Made by a program: the position numbers and the translations under genes. A model generated the notes under the pieces. The model searched no databases, was not told the origin of the DNA, and worked only from the letters and a program-made list of their open reading frames with translations. 64,000 nucleotides of DNA from Heliopora coerulea. Taxonomy: Eukaryota > Cnidaria > Anthozoa > Scleralcyonacea > Helioporidae. The stretch covers positions 2,455,001 to 2,519,000 of the forward strand of contig JASJOG010000007.1 in NCBI GenBank assembly GCA_030142905.1, in the 5' to 3' direction. The first letter of the stretch is position 1. Every line of letters starts with the position of its first letter. Shown piece by piece: positions 1-10,273 of the stretch.

Positions 1-723
1 AATCTCTGGGGTAGTTGCCCCAGCTACCCTCTTCTTGGCTCTGTCAACTGTACCAGCAGATAATGGTGGTGCCTTTTACATATTTTTAACAATATGCTTT
101 GTTCACACTTTCTTTAACCCCTTAACTGCAAAATTTGACTTCTGGTATTCGATTCTGGCTAATGCCAGGTGATTTTATTCAGCAAGGGTATGAGTCTGAG
201 AGCAGCCAAAGGGTTAAGGAGCAGAGAATAATTATATAACTCCTACAATGGACCATTTCACATGCATAACACGGTCCAATTACTACAGAGTTCTATTAAA
301 AACATGAACACCCTAGTTCAATAAGGAAAACCAAATAGAATCCAAAAGAATGAAGTCGATGAGGTGGATGCTATATGTGTGTAATGATGAAGTGCAGTAT
401 TTCTGCAACTGGCCTGTGCACCTCCTGGCCGCACTTGTTTGCAACTTTTATTTTTGATCACCTGTGAGGAAGTTATGTATTTAAATTCTCACACACTGAT
501 GCTCACTGGCTAAGGTTAAGCACTAATCATGATTAAAGTTAATTACCTTTTCATAACCTCTTGAGTTATACCTCCATATGGTCTTTACCCCCCGGGCAAT
601 GGAAATCGTTGTTTGATGTAACCACGTTTAGGTACTAGCGATCGCACAAAGATACGTCGAGATGCTCTAACTAATGTAATTTTTTGTTTTAATGACTTAA
701 AATTTCTTTTCATATTCACTTAC
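1..723 (-). other. Probable first intron of the LMF1-like gene
   Basis: The segment lies just 3' (minus strand) of a clean GTAAGT donor at 723-718, so it is read as intron. No further exon of the gene was recognised on either strand here. The rest of the gene should lie beyond the left edge. Confidence 0.5.
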
Positions 724-958
724 AGTATACAAATCCAATTGACCTCAAGAAAACGATTCTTGTCAGCCAATATGAACCAGACTCCACGACACCTCTTTCA
801 CAATGCGATTGTGAAACTTCCGGGTTAATTAACCGACTGGGTGACAGGTCGTCTCTCGCGACTTTCTTGTCTTTAATGTCAGAAATCTTATTACCTTGTC
901 GTTTCTGAATAGAGTTTCTGTCCGCCATCTTGCTTGACCATATCACGTGGTTCGACAC
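724..958 (-). CDS. LMF1: Lipase maturation factor 1-like, first coding exon (partial)
   Basis: The minus-strand reading frame ends in SYWLTRIVFLRSIGFVY followed by a split codon T|GTAAGT, a textbook donor at 723. This matches the start of the first transmembrane helix of lipase maturation factors, where WLTRIVLL...FVYF is typical; the split codon starting with T fits the expected Phe. These ER membrane proteins are needed to fold and assemble secreted lipases. About 60 charged N-terminal residues precede the helix, as expected for the cytosolic N-terminus. Two starts are possible, 958 or the internal Met at 928 (MADRNS); the latter may be better, since the first ten residues are not family-like. 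The remaining exons lie off the left edge. The family call is from recalled similarity, so the LMF1 versus LMF2 choice is less certain than the exon itself. Confidence 0.72.
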
Positions 959-1735
959 GCAATGACGTTGCCACAGAGCACCGCAGCGACATTTGAGGAA
1001 ACAACAAACACATGTCGAGGCAAAATCTTTTCCATTGTTACTTGGGGGGAATTAATTTTTAAGTACGACGATTAAGAACCCCCTGAGAGATGAACAGAAG
1101 ATTAAAACTTGGAAAGCTTAAATGGTGAAGAAATAACACGCAAAAAAATGATAAAACCAGAGACCTCCCTCCCCAACAGCAACAATTGAATTGAAACGTC
1201 TGATTGAATGATATACTCATGAATTATCAATGAACATTCAAAATCAACAGTCCCAAACTCATTAATAATTCATGAGTGTATCATTCAATCAGACGCGTTG
1301 AATGGCACCACGTGAGCGAACATGAAATACCATGGAAGTACTGAGCAAAGGACTTAAACCGTTTTTTCCAGTCCTTGGACTGGAAATAATAGTTCACGTC
1401 CTTGGACTTAAACTATAATTTCACGCAATCGCTTTATTCGTCGATACACTCATTACTAATATACTAATTCAATATGGCAATACACTAGTTGATTCTGAGA
1501 AGTCGTTAAAAAGCCTCCAAGTCGGACTAGACCGGGTTTTCATGTACTAGGAATTCGTTCCAATCCTCGGCTTCGCCTCGGACTAGAACGAGTTCTTCGT
1601 ACTTGAAAACTCGGTCTAGTCCTCGTTGTCGGCCTTTAAATATTACTTCAATGTCCACAGACAGTCTTTTGTTAAAGGAGTCATTTGCTTGAAAGTTGAT
1701 ATTTAATGTTGCTCGTTGCAAATTAAACGAGGTCA
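953..1735. repeat. Left copy of a duplicated non-coding block
   Basis: This stretch, immediately 5' of the LMF1-like exon, is repeated collinearly in the right half. 953-1196 matches 49308-49545, 1230-1385 matches 50305-50462, and 1390-1735 matches 50606-50945. The right copy is longer because it carries an inserted MITE and a tRNA-repeat relic. A weaker match (2080-2112 against 51062-51096) may extend it. No coding sequence is convincing. A small foldback around 1527-1640 with the core cctcggcttcgcctcgg is present in both copies. Confidence 0.75.
1198..1294. repeat. Foldback (MITE-like) inverted repeat
   Basis: Two arms of about 31 bp, 1198-1228 and 1264-1294, are reverse complements with a single mismatch. 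The right half of the window retains only the right arm (around 50336-50370). Confidence 0.75.
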
Positions 1736-2602
1736 TAAAAGAAGTCATAACCTCAAGCAACAAGAAGCAACAAGATGTCATAACTCTTTCCTGGCGACTG
1801 TGGTGGGTCCAAGGGGAGAATTGAGGGGGTTTAACTCCCCCGTTTGAGGCAACAAACAATGTGGCGATTCCTCCTCAGTGTCAATATTTACATAATAAAC
1901 TTTATATGTATCTGTTTCCTTTAAATGTGCATCCCATTTAAGTGATAAAGAAGCTACTACCCCTTTAAAAACCTAGAAAAACCAAGGGCCTGGTTAACCA
2001 CCCCCATCTAAAAAACTTGGTTCCACAGCTGGCCTGGCAAACCCCCCATTCGTATATTCAAGCTCCACCCTTAGGCGGTGTGAGACTTCCATTGTTTTAC
2101 TCTGGATAACGCCCGAACTGACCTGGTTACCCCCTATGATCTACTAAAAAAATCCTTACAATTTCTAATTTTAAATTTGGGAATTCTAATATAGAATATT
2201 GTAATTTTACAATATCGCACCCCCCCCTGTACCGAGTAGGCGCGGCCTTGTCTTTAGAATTGATATACGGGAACTTGATCACTGAAGTAGGGCCCCCTCT
2301 TAAGAAATAGGGGGATTCTGGTCCTTGAAATAGAGGTCTTTTATAAATGACATACGAGGAGCTCTTCGTAACTGATATGGGGTATTTGGTGCTTTGACAA
2401 AGGTTATACATGGTGGAATTGTATCGTGTTTAAATAACATCAAATACTAACACTGCCACAACATCTACCGCTGCTACTTGTACTGATAATAAACAGTTAA
2501 TGAGCATGCCCGTAGTCCACCAGAGACGATGCAAGCAAGATGTATAGATCGCCGTCTAATGTCAAAACATGTAATCTCTAGATCTATTAACAAACAGAAA
2601 TC
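1736..2602. other. Intergenic, no gene recognised
   Basis: Short reading frames occur on the minus strand (for example 2127-2411), but their composition is not coding-like and no family is recognised. Confidence 0.5.
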
Positions 2603-2805
2603 CTGAGATGATAGATGAACGATCGTCAAGATCTGTCTTCAGAAAGATGATTTCTGAGCCTCAGACGGGGATCGAACCCGCAACCTTCTGATGACTGGTG
2701 AGCGTCTCACCGGTCGTCAGAAGATTGCGGGTTCGATCCCCGTCTGGGGCTCAGAAATCGTTTTTCTGAGGACAGAGTTCGACAATCGCTCATCTATCAT
2801 CTCAA
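2603..2805. repeat. Head-to-head tRNA-derived foldback
   Basis: Two arms of about 100 bp (2603-2702 and 2706-2805) are near-perfect reverse complements separated by only 3-4 bp. Each arm contains a tRNA 3' half: an anticodon-arm remnant, then a B box (gggttcgatcccc) and a tail ending ggctcagaaat. The same inverted design, with similar CAGAAG...GGTTCGA...CTCAG words, recurs at 6161-6476. It is a SINE-like inverted dimer rather than a functional tRNA because the 5' halves are missing. Confidence 0.8.
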
Positions 2806-2899
2806 GAAATCTTCAAGCTCTCACACTTCTAAAAAAATATATAAATTTCAAACTGAAATCCTGTATTTTGCCAAAGCTAACCAGCTAGAATGAACAGTG

Positions 2900-3421
2900 T
2901 TAGATTTTATAGTGAACTTGACGTAGAAAGAAGCAATACAGACTGAAAGTAATAAAAGAATCCACAGTTATTCCAATTCCGAAGAGAACGGCGATGTTGG
3001 CCACGGATGGTTCGAAAACATCCGCCTTAAACAAAGCAAAAGCTGTGCCATAGACTAATATGTCAGTCAAGATTGACTGTATGGCCAGCATCCGGGTTTT
3101 TCCTTTCCCGTAAAACAGACTGTCCATCAAAGTATTCAACATATAAAGTGTATAGAAAGGCGCAAGAATGATGGCCAGACGAAACACATCGTCGGTATCC
3201 TTAATGTTGAGAACAACATCAAAGAAACCTTTCCACCCGGGAAGTGTGAAGCACCACAACACAGCGAGAGCCAGTGCAGTGACGTAATATACAAGGGTCT
3301 TTTGGAGGTGATCTATAACGTCATTTGGGTTGGATGTATCCTGGATGAGAACTTCGGAAAGAGAAGAAAATGGAAAGACACAGAAGTCCTTTTCAAACGA
3401 GGTTAGAACAATTTCAATCAA
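2900..3421 (-). pseudogene. MATE transporter, C-terminal remnant
   Basis: About 160 residues match the C-terminal third of the neighbouring MATE gene: SSLSEVLIQDTSN, PGWKGFF, VLNIKDTDDVF, FYGKGKT and the closing LRQVHYKI. The first ~15 codons are not MATE. They are the 3' flank of the full-length gene read through, since the same flank follows the paralogue at about 62341-62417. The first eight helices are therefore missing, and the copy sits tail-on directly downstream of the intact gene. It differs at many positions from both full-length paralogues (HYKI instead of RYKL or QYKL), so it is an older duplicate truncated by deletion and not a recent partial copy. It could in principle serve as an alternative 3' exon, but nothing in the sequence demands that. 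The reading frame itself is open. Confidence 0.75.
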
Positions 3422-3426
3422 ATATT

Positions 3427-4767
3427 TCAGAGTTTGTATCGGACTTGACGGAGAAAGATAAAATACTGACTAGAAGTAATTAAAAAGTCCACCGTGAGTC
3501 CGATTCCGAAGAGAACGGCGATCTTGACCAAAGACGGTTGAAAAACATCCGTCTTAAACAAAGCAAAAGCCGTGCCGTATACAACAGTGTTGGTTATAAT
3601 CGACTGTATGGCCAGCATCTGGGTCTTTCCTTTCCCGTAAAACACACTGTCCATTAAAGTATTCACCATATAAAGCATATAGAAAGGCGCGAGAATGATG
3701 GCCAGTCCAAAGACATCGTCCGTATTCTCAATGTTGAGAACAACCCTGAAGAAACCTTTCCACCCTGGGTGCGTGATGAACCATACTAGTGCAATGCACA
3801 GTACTATGACGTAATAGGCGAGCGTCTTTTGGCGGTGATTTATGACCTCATTTGTGTTCGAAGTATCTTGCATGAGCACTTTGGAAAGAGAAGGAAACGG
3901 AAGGAGAAGCCAAGACCACACAAACGAGTTGGCCAGCCAATAAGTCCCCTGCTCTTTAATCACATTCATCATACGGATTATCATCAGAAGGTAGGCTACA
4001 TTCCGTGTTAGAGAATCAAGGCCGGAGAAAAGTCCGACGAACGACCAGTTTAGTAACCAGCCGAAGCGTGGACGAACCAACCAACCACAGCGAGCATACA
4101 TCTTCACGAATACGCAAGCCGCATAGATGAATGTCACACCCGAAGTTGCTATATTTGTATAGGCGATGCCATTGACACCTAGCTTAAGCGAAACGTCAAA
4201 AGATTCACTAAAGAAGAAGGAATCCAAGAGAATGGACAGAGACATTTTGATCGCAAGAATGAGATAGATGTGAAGCTGCGCATTCAAAAGCACAAACACG
4301 ACCATCAAAAACTCAACTAAGCTGGCTAAGGTGATCCCAATAAGTTCAAGGCGAATATACGTCACTGTTTCGTCAATGACGTTTTCGTCCTGCGCCATCC
4401 ACTCAGTGAGTGGTAAAGCTGCGGCTGCAATCACCGACGCGCAGATGAGGTACACGACAAAGGTCACGACCAAACCAGTTTTCACTTTGTTCACGGTTTC
4501 TTGAGCGTTTTTGATAGTAACTCCAATGCAAAAGAAGAGAGGCTGAATAAGAGCCTCTTGGATTACTTCCAGGATCACGTTCACCCATTGGAGTTGAGAT
4601 GCAATGTTCACCCCCCAGGTTTGTGGCAATTCACCAAGATAGTGAATCCGAACTGTCGTGTAAATCGTCGGCAAAAGGTCTGTGAGCAGCAGAGCCAGAT
4701 AAAGACGATAATTGAATCGGCGGAAAGAGCTCTTGAATGCGCTTTGCAAAGTAGTCTCTAAAAACAA
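3427..4767 (-). CDS. MATE-family efflux transporter (copy A), main exon
   Basis: The protein is 446 residues with about twelve hydrophobic helices, the size and layout of bacterial-type multidrug and toxin extrusion proteins, which exchange organic cations or drugs for Na+ or H+ across membranes. The repeated-half MATE pattern is visible: a first helix at residues ~18-40 followed by a polar loop (HYLGELPQTWG), and at the start of the second half GLDSLTRNVAYLLMI with LLPFPSLSKV, corresponding to the family's G-x(3)-RN-hydrophobic and P-x-S segments. A polypyrimidine-AG acceptor lies inside the first codons (just upstream of ACT TTG CAA AGC GCA), in the same phase and position as in copy C. The annotated ATG may thus be inside an intron, with a short upstream exon supplying the true N-terminus. 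Copy C at 62418-63740 is its close paralogue, and a truncated relative lies 3'. The substrate cannot be inferred. The MATE call rests on topology and motif memory. Confidence 0.8.
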   Translation of the reverse strand: MFLETTLQSAFKSSFRRFNYRLYLALLLTDLLPTIYTTVRIHYLGELPQTWGVNIASQLQWVNVILEVIQEALIQPLFFCIGVTIKNAQETVNKVKTGLVVTFVVYLICASVIAAAALPLTEWMAQDENVIDETVTYIRLELIGITLASLVEFLMVVFVLLNAQLHIYLILAIKMSLSILLDSFFFSESFDVSLKLGVNGIAYTNIATSGVTFIYAACVFVKMYARCGWLVRPRFGWLLNWSFVGLFSGLDSLTRNVAYLLMIIRMMNVIKEQGTYWLANSFVWSWLLLPFPSLSKVLMQDTSNTNEVINHRQKTLAYYVIVLCIALVWFITHPGWKGFFRVVLNIENTDDVFGLAIILAPFYMLYMVNTLMDSVFYGKGKTQMLAIQSIITNTVVYGTAFALFKTDVFQPSLVKIAVLFGIGLTVDFLITSSQYFIFLRQVRYKL

Positions 4768-5320
4768 ATTTGAAGTTTAAGATAGCTTCAAATAATTTTG
4801 GGTAATACAGATATTTTAGGAAATTCTCAACAATTTGTGTGTGCCGCTGTAGTTTACACAAAGTTTGTGTGCGACCTAGTAGGATTAAAATCGTGTGGCA
4901 AAGTCACATTAACAGCACAAACGCCGGATATCGTAAGTCAGATAAAGCTGAATTACGTTTTTTAACCGCAAAAATCGCCTAAAAATTGAACTTTTTTGAC
5001 AAGAAATTGAACACATTTTCCTCTATGGTGCTGAAGGAAGGACAGTCAAACGTTCTGTACACTGTACCCTGAACAACGAACAGAAAGTGAAATTATATTT
5101 TTCCTACTTCTCTTAAACCTCTACGTCACAATAAGGGTCATTCGCACTAACCTATCCTGAGACATGTCTAGAGGTAATAGCAGCGAGGGTTCACGAAGAC
5201 ATGATGAAAGATGTTGTATGGCACATTTCAGCTGAGGCTGATGGACGATGATGAAGAGTTACGCAGTTGCATAGAAACTGTGGCGAAAACTTGTCGCCTC
5301 TGAGTAATTCCTGACTTCAG
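4768..5320. other. Upstream region of MATE copy A
   Basis: The promoter or the first small exon of the transporter should lie here. The acceptor-like stretch tttgtttttag (minus strand, about 4760-4770) ends the putative upstream intron. No specific donor or upstream exon could be assigned with confidence. Confidence 0.35.
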
Positions 5321-5560
5321 GACTGGGTTGTTCAAAGGGCGATTAGCTTAACCCAAGATTAGCGAAAATTTTGTGAATGACTTTCCCAGCATGTTACTTA
5401 GAAAAGTTGGAATTTTATTTAACAGATTTCGAGTGTATACAAAAGGGCTTTAAGCTAAGAAATCTGAACTAGATTTTTCAAATAAAATAAACAAAACCAA
5501 AACAACAGATTAACTGGTAATCCTAGATTAGCGTGGTTCGTACTCTGAACAACCGGCCCA
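5321..5560. mobile_element. MITE with ~45-bp terminal inverted repeats
   Basis: The left end (gggttgttcaaagggcgatt...) and the reverse complement of the right end (ggccggttgttcagagtacg...) align over about 45 bp, including the words gttgttca and gctaatc/agattagcg. There is no coding capacity. Confidence 0.6.
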
Positions 5561-5959
5561 AGGGAAGTAAGAACTGCGGAAGTAAATCTAGCTTTCAAGT
5601 TTCTGACATATTTCAGAACTTTCCTTCATCCCAGAAATTAGGTTTGCGGCGGTCAAGTATCTTTTGTATATCGGTAAAAACAGTTGATTTGTCGTTTACC
5701 TTGGAAGGGTGTTTTCTCCTCAGAGGAAATGTCTCTCATCCGTGATCCAGTTGCTGAACCAAAATTCATATTTTCTTAGTGTGCTTAGCTAAAAAAAAAG
5801 ATAACTAGTTAAATAGGATTCAAACAATGAGTGTGCTGCGTCAAAAGCAGCTTTTTTGCTGATGCATGTGCTTACCCAAAGAAGGCAGACGATAAATGGA
5901 TTGTGAATGGACCTGGACCGCGACTTCGGTACAACTACTGACAATCGAGAGTGACTCCT

Positions 5960-6160
5960 GTGGGGAACGCAAGAAGAAACCCACACTTTCACAATAATCA
6001 CTAGTTTAAATTATTAGTTCTCGATCACAAGGAAAGACAATCGTCACAATATCACAACCCACAGAGCACATGAACAACTCATGCCTAATTATATTACATA
6101 TCACATTACCTACATATACACTTCTGCTTTAAGCTTATTGGCTCTAACAAAATGAATCCC
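5960..6160. repeat. Dispersed repeat, left copy (resumes 6477-6511)
   Basis: About 200 bp from gtggggaacgcaag to aatgaatccc match 60323-60526 almost base for base. The left copy is split: after 6160 a 316-bp tRNA-derived insertion intervenes, and the repeat resumes at 6477 with attaatcccgttaaacc, which is continuous in the right copy. Confidence 0.85.
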
Positions 6161-6476
6161 TTAATATGTTCGCTCTCAAGCTATTCTCTCAGAAAAACTT
6201 TTCTGAGTCCCTGACGGGAATCGAACCCGTAAGCTTCTGATCGCCGGTGAGATGCTCTAACCATTGAGCTACACAGAATCAGATGGTGGGCGAAGGTTAC
6301 ATTTGTGAACTGGTTCGTTCACAAATGTAACCTCAATGGTCAGAGCATCTCACCGGCGATCAGAAGGTTACGGGTTCGACTCCCGTCAGGGACTCAGAAA
6401 AGTTTTTCTGAGAGAATAGCTTGAGAGCGAGCGTATTAAGAACATTATAACCTACCAAGCTACCACAATTACATCA
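6161..6476. mobile_element. Inverted tRNA-SINE insertion with target duplication
   Basis: The insertion interrupts a dispersed repeat whose uninterrupted copy is at 60323-60560, so its borders are defined. It is flanked by AAAATGAATCCC (6149-6160) and AAAATTAATCCC (6477-6488), a 12-bp target duplication with one mismatch. Inside are two ~98-bp arms (about 6169-6268 and 6333-6430) that are ~96% reverse complements, each holding a tRNA-like sequence. The centre carries a perfect 16-bp hairpin (6295-6310 with 6317-6332). Confidence 0.8.
6207..6280 (-). repeat. tRNA-like sequence (pseudo-tRNA, SINE head)
   Basis: Read on the minus strand it has a D-arm/A box (TAGCTCAATGGTTAGAG), an anticodon arm with loop CCGGCGA, and a T-arm/B box (GGGTTCGATTCCC). 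The acceptor 3' strand CAGGGAC pairs poorly with the 5' strand GATTCTG, and the anticodon stem has a mismatch, so it is a tRNA-derived pseudogene. It resembles tRNA-Thr-type bodies. The opposite arm (6332-6397) repeats the same sequence on the plus strand, lacking the 5' acceptor part. Confidence 0.7.
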
Positions 6477-6523
6477 AAAATTAATCCCGTTAAACCTAAC
6501 AGTTTCCGATAACTCTCAACCAA

Positions 6524-6545
6524 ACACACACACACACACACACAA
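6524..6545. repeat. (CA)n microsatellite
   Basis: An uninterrupted CA run lies within the dispersed repeat region. Confidence 0.9.
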
Positions 6546-6694
6546 ACGCATCTCACAGTTGTTAAAACACTGAACAATGCTGGCGAAACATTGCTACCAA
6601 GGATGAACAACATTGACGAACTAACAACATTGTTCATAATTGTCTCGGTAAAATTGTTCAGCAATTATGAGGCAAAAAGCGTTCGTTCTTGTAG

Positions 6695-6800
6695 TGTTCT
6701 TATTGGCCGACGACCACACCTCATGTTGACGTAAGCGTTACCACTGCGAAAAAACTCTGTTGTAGTCTTGTTATATAGTTTTGAGACGAAGATCAGAAAT
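6695..6800 (+). repeat. Dispersed repeat, copy 1 (partner at 48085-48195)
   Basis: About 105 bp containing cactcatgttgacg-like sequence, ctctgttgtagtcttgt and gagacgaagatcagaaa recur in inverse orientation at 48085-48195. No coding potential was seen. Confidence 0.65.
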
Positions 6801-7332
6801 AAATACTTGAGTGAACACCATAGTTCTTGGTTGCTGGAACACGGAAAAAATGCATTGGTACATCAACCTAGTTCATTATTGTTACCCCGCGCACGCATGC
6901 GCAACATTTGATGTTTGGATTTTAGCAACCTCGAGCGAATTTTGCCATTCTGAGGAACTTTTGAACAAATTATAAGTCTGCAGCACATATCAAGCAGGAA
7001 AAAGTGAACAATTTGGCAGAAAACTCCAATTCCTGCGAATTTATTGATGTCTGTCAACGTTTTGAACAAATAATCTGTCACTTGATAACGTTTCGCGTGC
7101 CCATTGTTGGCCTCAAGTTCCCACATCTTTCACCAATTCGTCAAATGAAAAAGTTAATAGTTTTGTTTCTTTGGGGATTAATGTAAGAGACTTGTAATTT
7201 GTGCAAGTTACTTCTGTAAGATATATAAAGACTCCTGTTGTTACCAGGAAGTCAATTCGAAGAAGAGGTTATGCCCTGAAATCTTGTCTTTTTAAGTTTT
7301 GAATTTAGTCAACTTTTTTCGAACATTGCATG

Positions 7333-7333
7333 T

Positions 7334-7367
<34 letters not shown>
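7333..7367. repeat. (AT)n microsatellite
   Basis: A TA-dinucleotide run with one interruption. Confidence 0.9.
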
Positions 7368-7370
<3 letters not shown>

Positions 7371-7863
7371 TTCGAAGACTAATTTTATTGTTAGGCAGCA
7401 ATGTCCTTGACGTCGGCGTCATGTTTTCTTGAACTCCCTAGTCCATACTTGTGGACGACACAATGTCCGGTTGAAATATACTGCCGACGAAATACTGTCC
7501 CTAACCTGACGCCTTGTAGAAATGATACAATGAAGTCTACGTTGAGAAGTTGCCCCCAAGGTTTTCCCAACATCTCATGAACCTATGAACGAATAGATTC
7601 ACAGTACTTTTTCTCTTGATTTACGATTGCAGTCACAGACACAATCCCTGCCGATTACTACCACACTCCCTTTCACTGTTATCTGATTGGCTTCTTCGTT
7701 CTTCCTCTTACGCAACACGTGCTCTTAATCTATCACAACCGTTTAATCTGATACTCAAACCTGACCTAAATATAATTCTAATCATTATCTTCTTATCACA
7801 CTAGTAGCTCACTCTTCACTTGACTGACACAGTTTCCGGAAGTCGTCGGAATCTGTTCTCTTA

Positions 7864-8917
7864 ATATTGTTTCACGTTCTTCCAGATTATTGTTTAAGTT
7901 TCAGTCTTAAACACGGAGCGACGCTATAAAAGGGCAAGCTCCTCCCACATTTCTGGCTTCGTATGGCGGTTGCACGTTTCAAAATGGCGGACACATTGAA
8001 GCGTGACTGAACTGGACAGCGTAGAGCTCCACAAGCGTGTCCTAGAGCCTAAAGCTTACGGAAATACTTTTAAAATGTGTTTTTAAAATACAGCTAAACA
8101 ATATATAAAGCAATAAATGGCTGAACATGCCACATTTACTGATTTTTCTGGTTGGTATACATCGTATTATAATCATTCGACACGTCCTGCGCATCTTCAT
8201 TCACTTATAGTCATCCTACCCGCGCAGTGTTTGGGCACGATTCACATTTTATTACGTCCGCGATGTGTCATTAGCCATCTGTATTCTTTTTGGCGCATTC
8301 TTGAAGCTTGTAATATTATTAATATAAACAAAAACTGGCGCCACTTTCAAATTCATTTGTGGCAAATATGCTCGGTTGCTCTCATCCAACAGCTCGGACT
8401 TCTACCTCTGCGCAAAGCACAACTCCGCTTTCTGCGGGGCTTAGCAAGTATGATCACAATAAAGCCTACTACTAGAAGAATAAAAGTGCAATTAAAGAGA
8501 GCAAGGCCTACTACGGCTTCAAAATGGAAGTGAAACGCGATGAGGAAGGGCGCTTGGTAGAAGTACGTAAAAAGATCAACACCGTGAGGAATCAGTTACT
8601 GTCCAACGGAAAACCGGCAGGAAACATTGAAGTGATGGAATTGCTTTTGGATTGTTGGCTCAGTCAAAACAGTTCAAATGGCCAACAGGCGCAAAATACT
8701 ATCCAGGCAGCAACGTCGTTGCAAACAAATTCATCTCCTATATTCTCCTCAATTGAAACGTGATATTCGTTCACCGGAAATTAGTCTGAACTCAATTGAC
8801 CAATCACATGCGACCTTTCCTTAATCATAATTGACAGGCTGAGAAACTCAGCCTCTTCTTATGCGATCGCTCCGTGTTTAAACTTAAACGGTAATCCGGA
8901 AGAACGAAAAACAATAT
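7864..8917. mobile_element. Element with ~55-bp terminal inverted repeats
   Basis: The left arm 7864-7923 (…gttcttcc.gatta..gtttaagtt…acacggagcg) is the reverse complement of 8863-8917 (cgctccgtgtttaaacttaaac…gaagaacg). Between them are a TATA-like CTATAAAAGGGC at about 7924 and small open frames on the plus strand. Outer borders and target duplication are unclear; ctagta words occur near both ends (7801 and 8996). It is probably an internally deleted DNA transposon. Superfamily unknown. Confidence 0.55.
8524..8763 (+). CDS. Unidentified 79-residue ORF inside the TIR element
   Basis: The frame opens with MEVKRDEEGRLVEVRKK and continues as a charged, probably helical stretch (…NQLLSNGKP…VMELLLDCWLSQ…), followed by a Gln/Ser/Asn-rich tail. 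Composition is more protein-like than the surrounding frames. It overlaps the end of an upstream ORF (8117-8533) in another frame. I do not recognise it. Its position between inverted repeats and downstream of a TATA-like box suggests the N-terminus of a decayed transposase or accessory protein, but no catalytic motif is visible. Confidence 0.3.
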   Translation: MEVKRDEEGRLVEVRKKINTVRNQLLSNGKPAGNIEVMELLLDCWLSQNSSNGQQAQNTIQAATSLQTNSSPIFSSIET

Positions 8918-9810
8918 CATCTACAAAATTCGGATTCAAACCATTTACTGAATCTGTTCTGTTGTGGGAAATTGAGGTTTTCGTTCTCCAATGTACTAGT
9001 ATAAGCAGAAACGTTGAGGAAATGCCCCACTTTTTACAGCAATAACAACATTGCTGGATACATTCCTCCAGAATTAAAGATAAAGGCATCTTCTTTCAGT
9101 ATTCAAGCCACGTTTGAAATATTAACCGATCGATAACGAAGTGTTCATTCGCTTCAAGTAGAAAACTAGGCACGCAAGTTGACACGATAACGTAGTGTAG
9201 CAAGCCAGGCTTTGTTTATTACATAGTCAACGGGTTACTTTTAAATATTCTCTGCAACCTGTCAACTGTATTTCGCATTAAATGAATAACCTTTGACGAA
9301 CTAGAAACTGAACCACGGGACAAACGTCAGGACTTTCGTTTTGTCACCTAGGCCTAAAATATGTTAAGAAACACTATAAAAGGTTCGATAACTTCAAGAA
9401 TACTTAGTCTCAAAATCAAAGGAGATTTTTGACAAACATGTTCTTAATTTCCTGTATTCAGCACAGCTTTTCGTCAGAAAAACAAATTATATCAAAATGG
9501 TGTGCTACCAAGTTGGATGAAAGAAAATCAGCTTTTCACGGAACCGCTAAAGTATACCAACAATCCCAGAAATACTGTACTCGAAATTGAAAGTCTTGTA
9601 GACAAAATCGTAGCGTATCGATCATATTCCAGGACTTGCACCTGATACATCCACCCTCCAACCCTCACTGTCAAAAAAACATACCTTCTGTATTTCTTTC
9701 GTTGAGTTTTTATTTTTATATTAGTCTTCCTTCCTATTTCTTTCGAGTAAGACAAAGTTTTAGCCTTGAACCAGATATCGGTCGTATGCTAATTACTGTA
9801 TGCCTTACAT

Positions 9811-10273
9811 CACATATGTCAAACTCAGGCCCGCGGGCCAAATCTGGCCCGCAGGATAATTATATTTGGCCCGCGAGATCACATCAAATATGCATTAGAG
9901 CTGGCCCGCCACATGCACCGCTAATACTACAAATCCCAGAATGCTTTTCTAGTATGTTGGCGCGCAGTCAAGACCTTAAAGACTTTAAAAGACTTTAAAA
10001 AGAAACTTGAAAGGATGCAGAGAGAGACATAATTTATTTTGTTTATTAAAATAAAAAATGAATACCACTGATATGTCTTTTATTTCAAATTTAATTTCTC
10101 ATGGGTTTGTTCCAGATTCCGTGTTTAAGCAAAACTAAAGTTTGTTTCTATATAAAAAGGTTAAATATTACATATCAGTTGCAATTAATTTTTCAATAAA
10201 TATTGAGTTTGGCCCGTGACTCTATCTCAGTTTTTAATTTTGGCCCACTGTGAATTTGAGTTTGACACCCCTG
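9811..10273. mobile_element. hAT MITE with 8-bp target duplication
   Basis: The ends are CACATATGTCAAACTC and, reversed, CAGGGGTGTCAAACTC, a hAT-type terminal repeat; the interior is rich in ggcccgc words. It is flanked by CCTTACAT at 9803-9810 and 10274-10281. Copy 2 has the single, uninterrupted CCTTACAT at 17956-17963, which proves the insertion and its exact borders. Confidence 0.93.
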
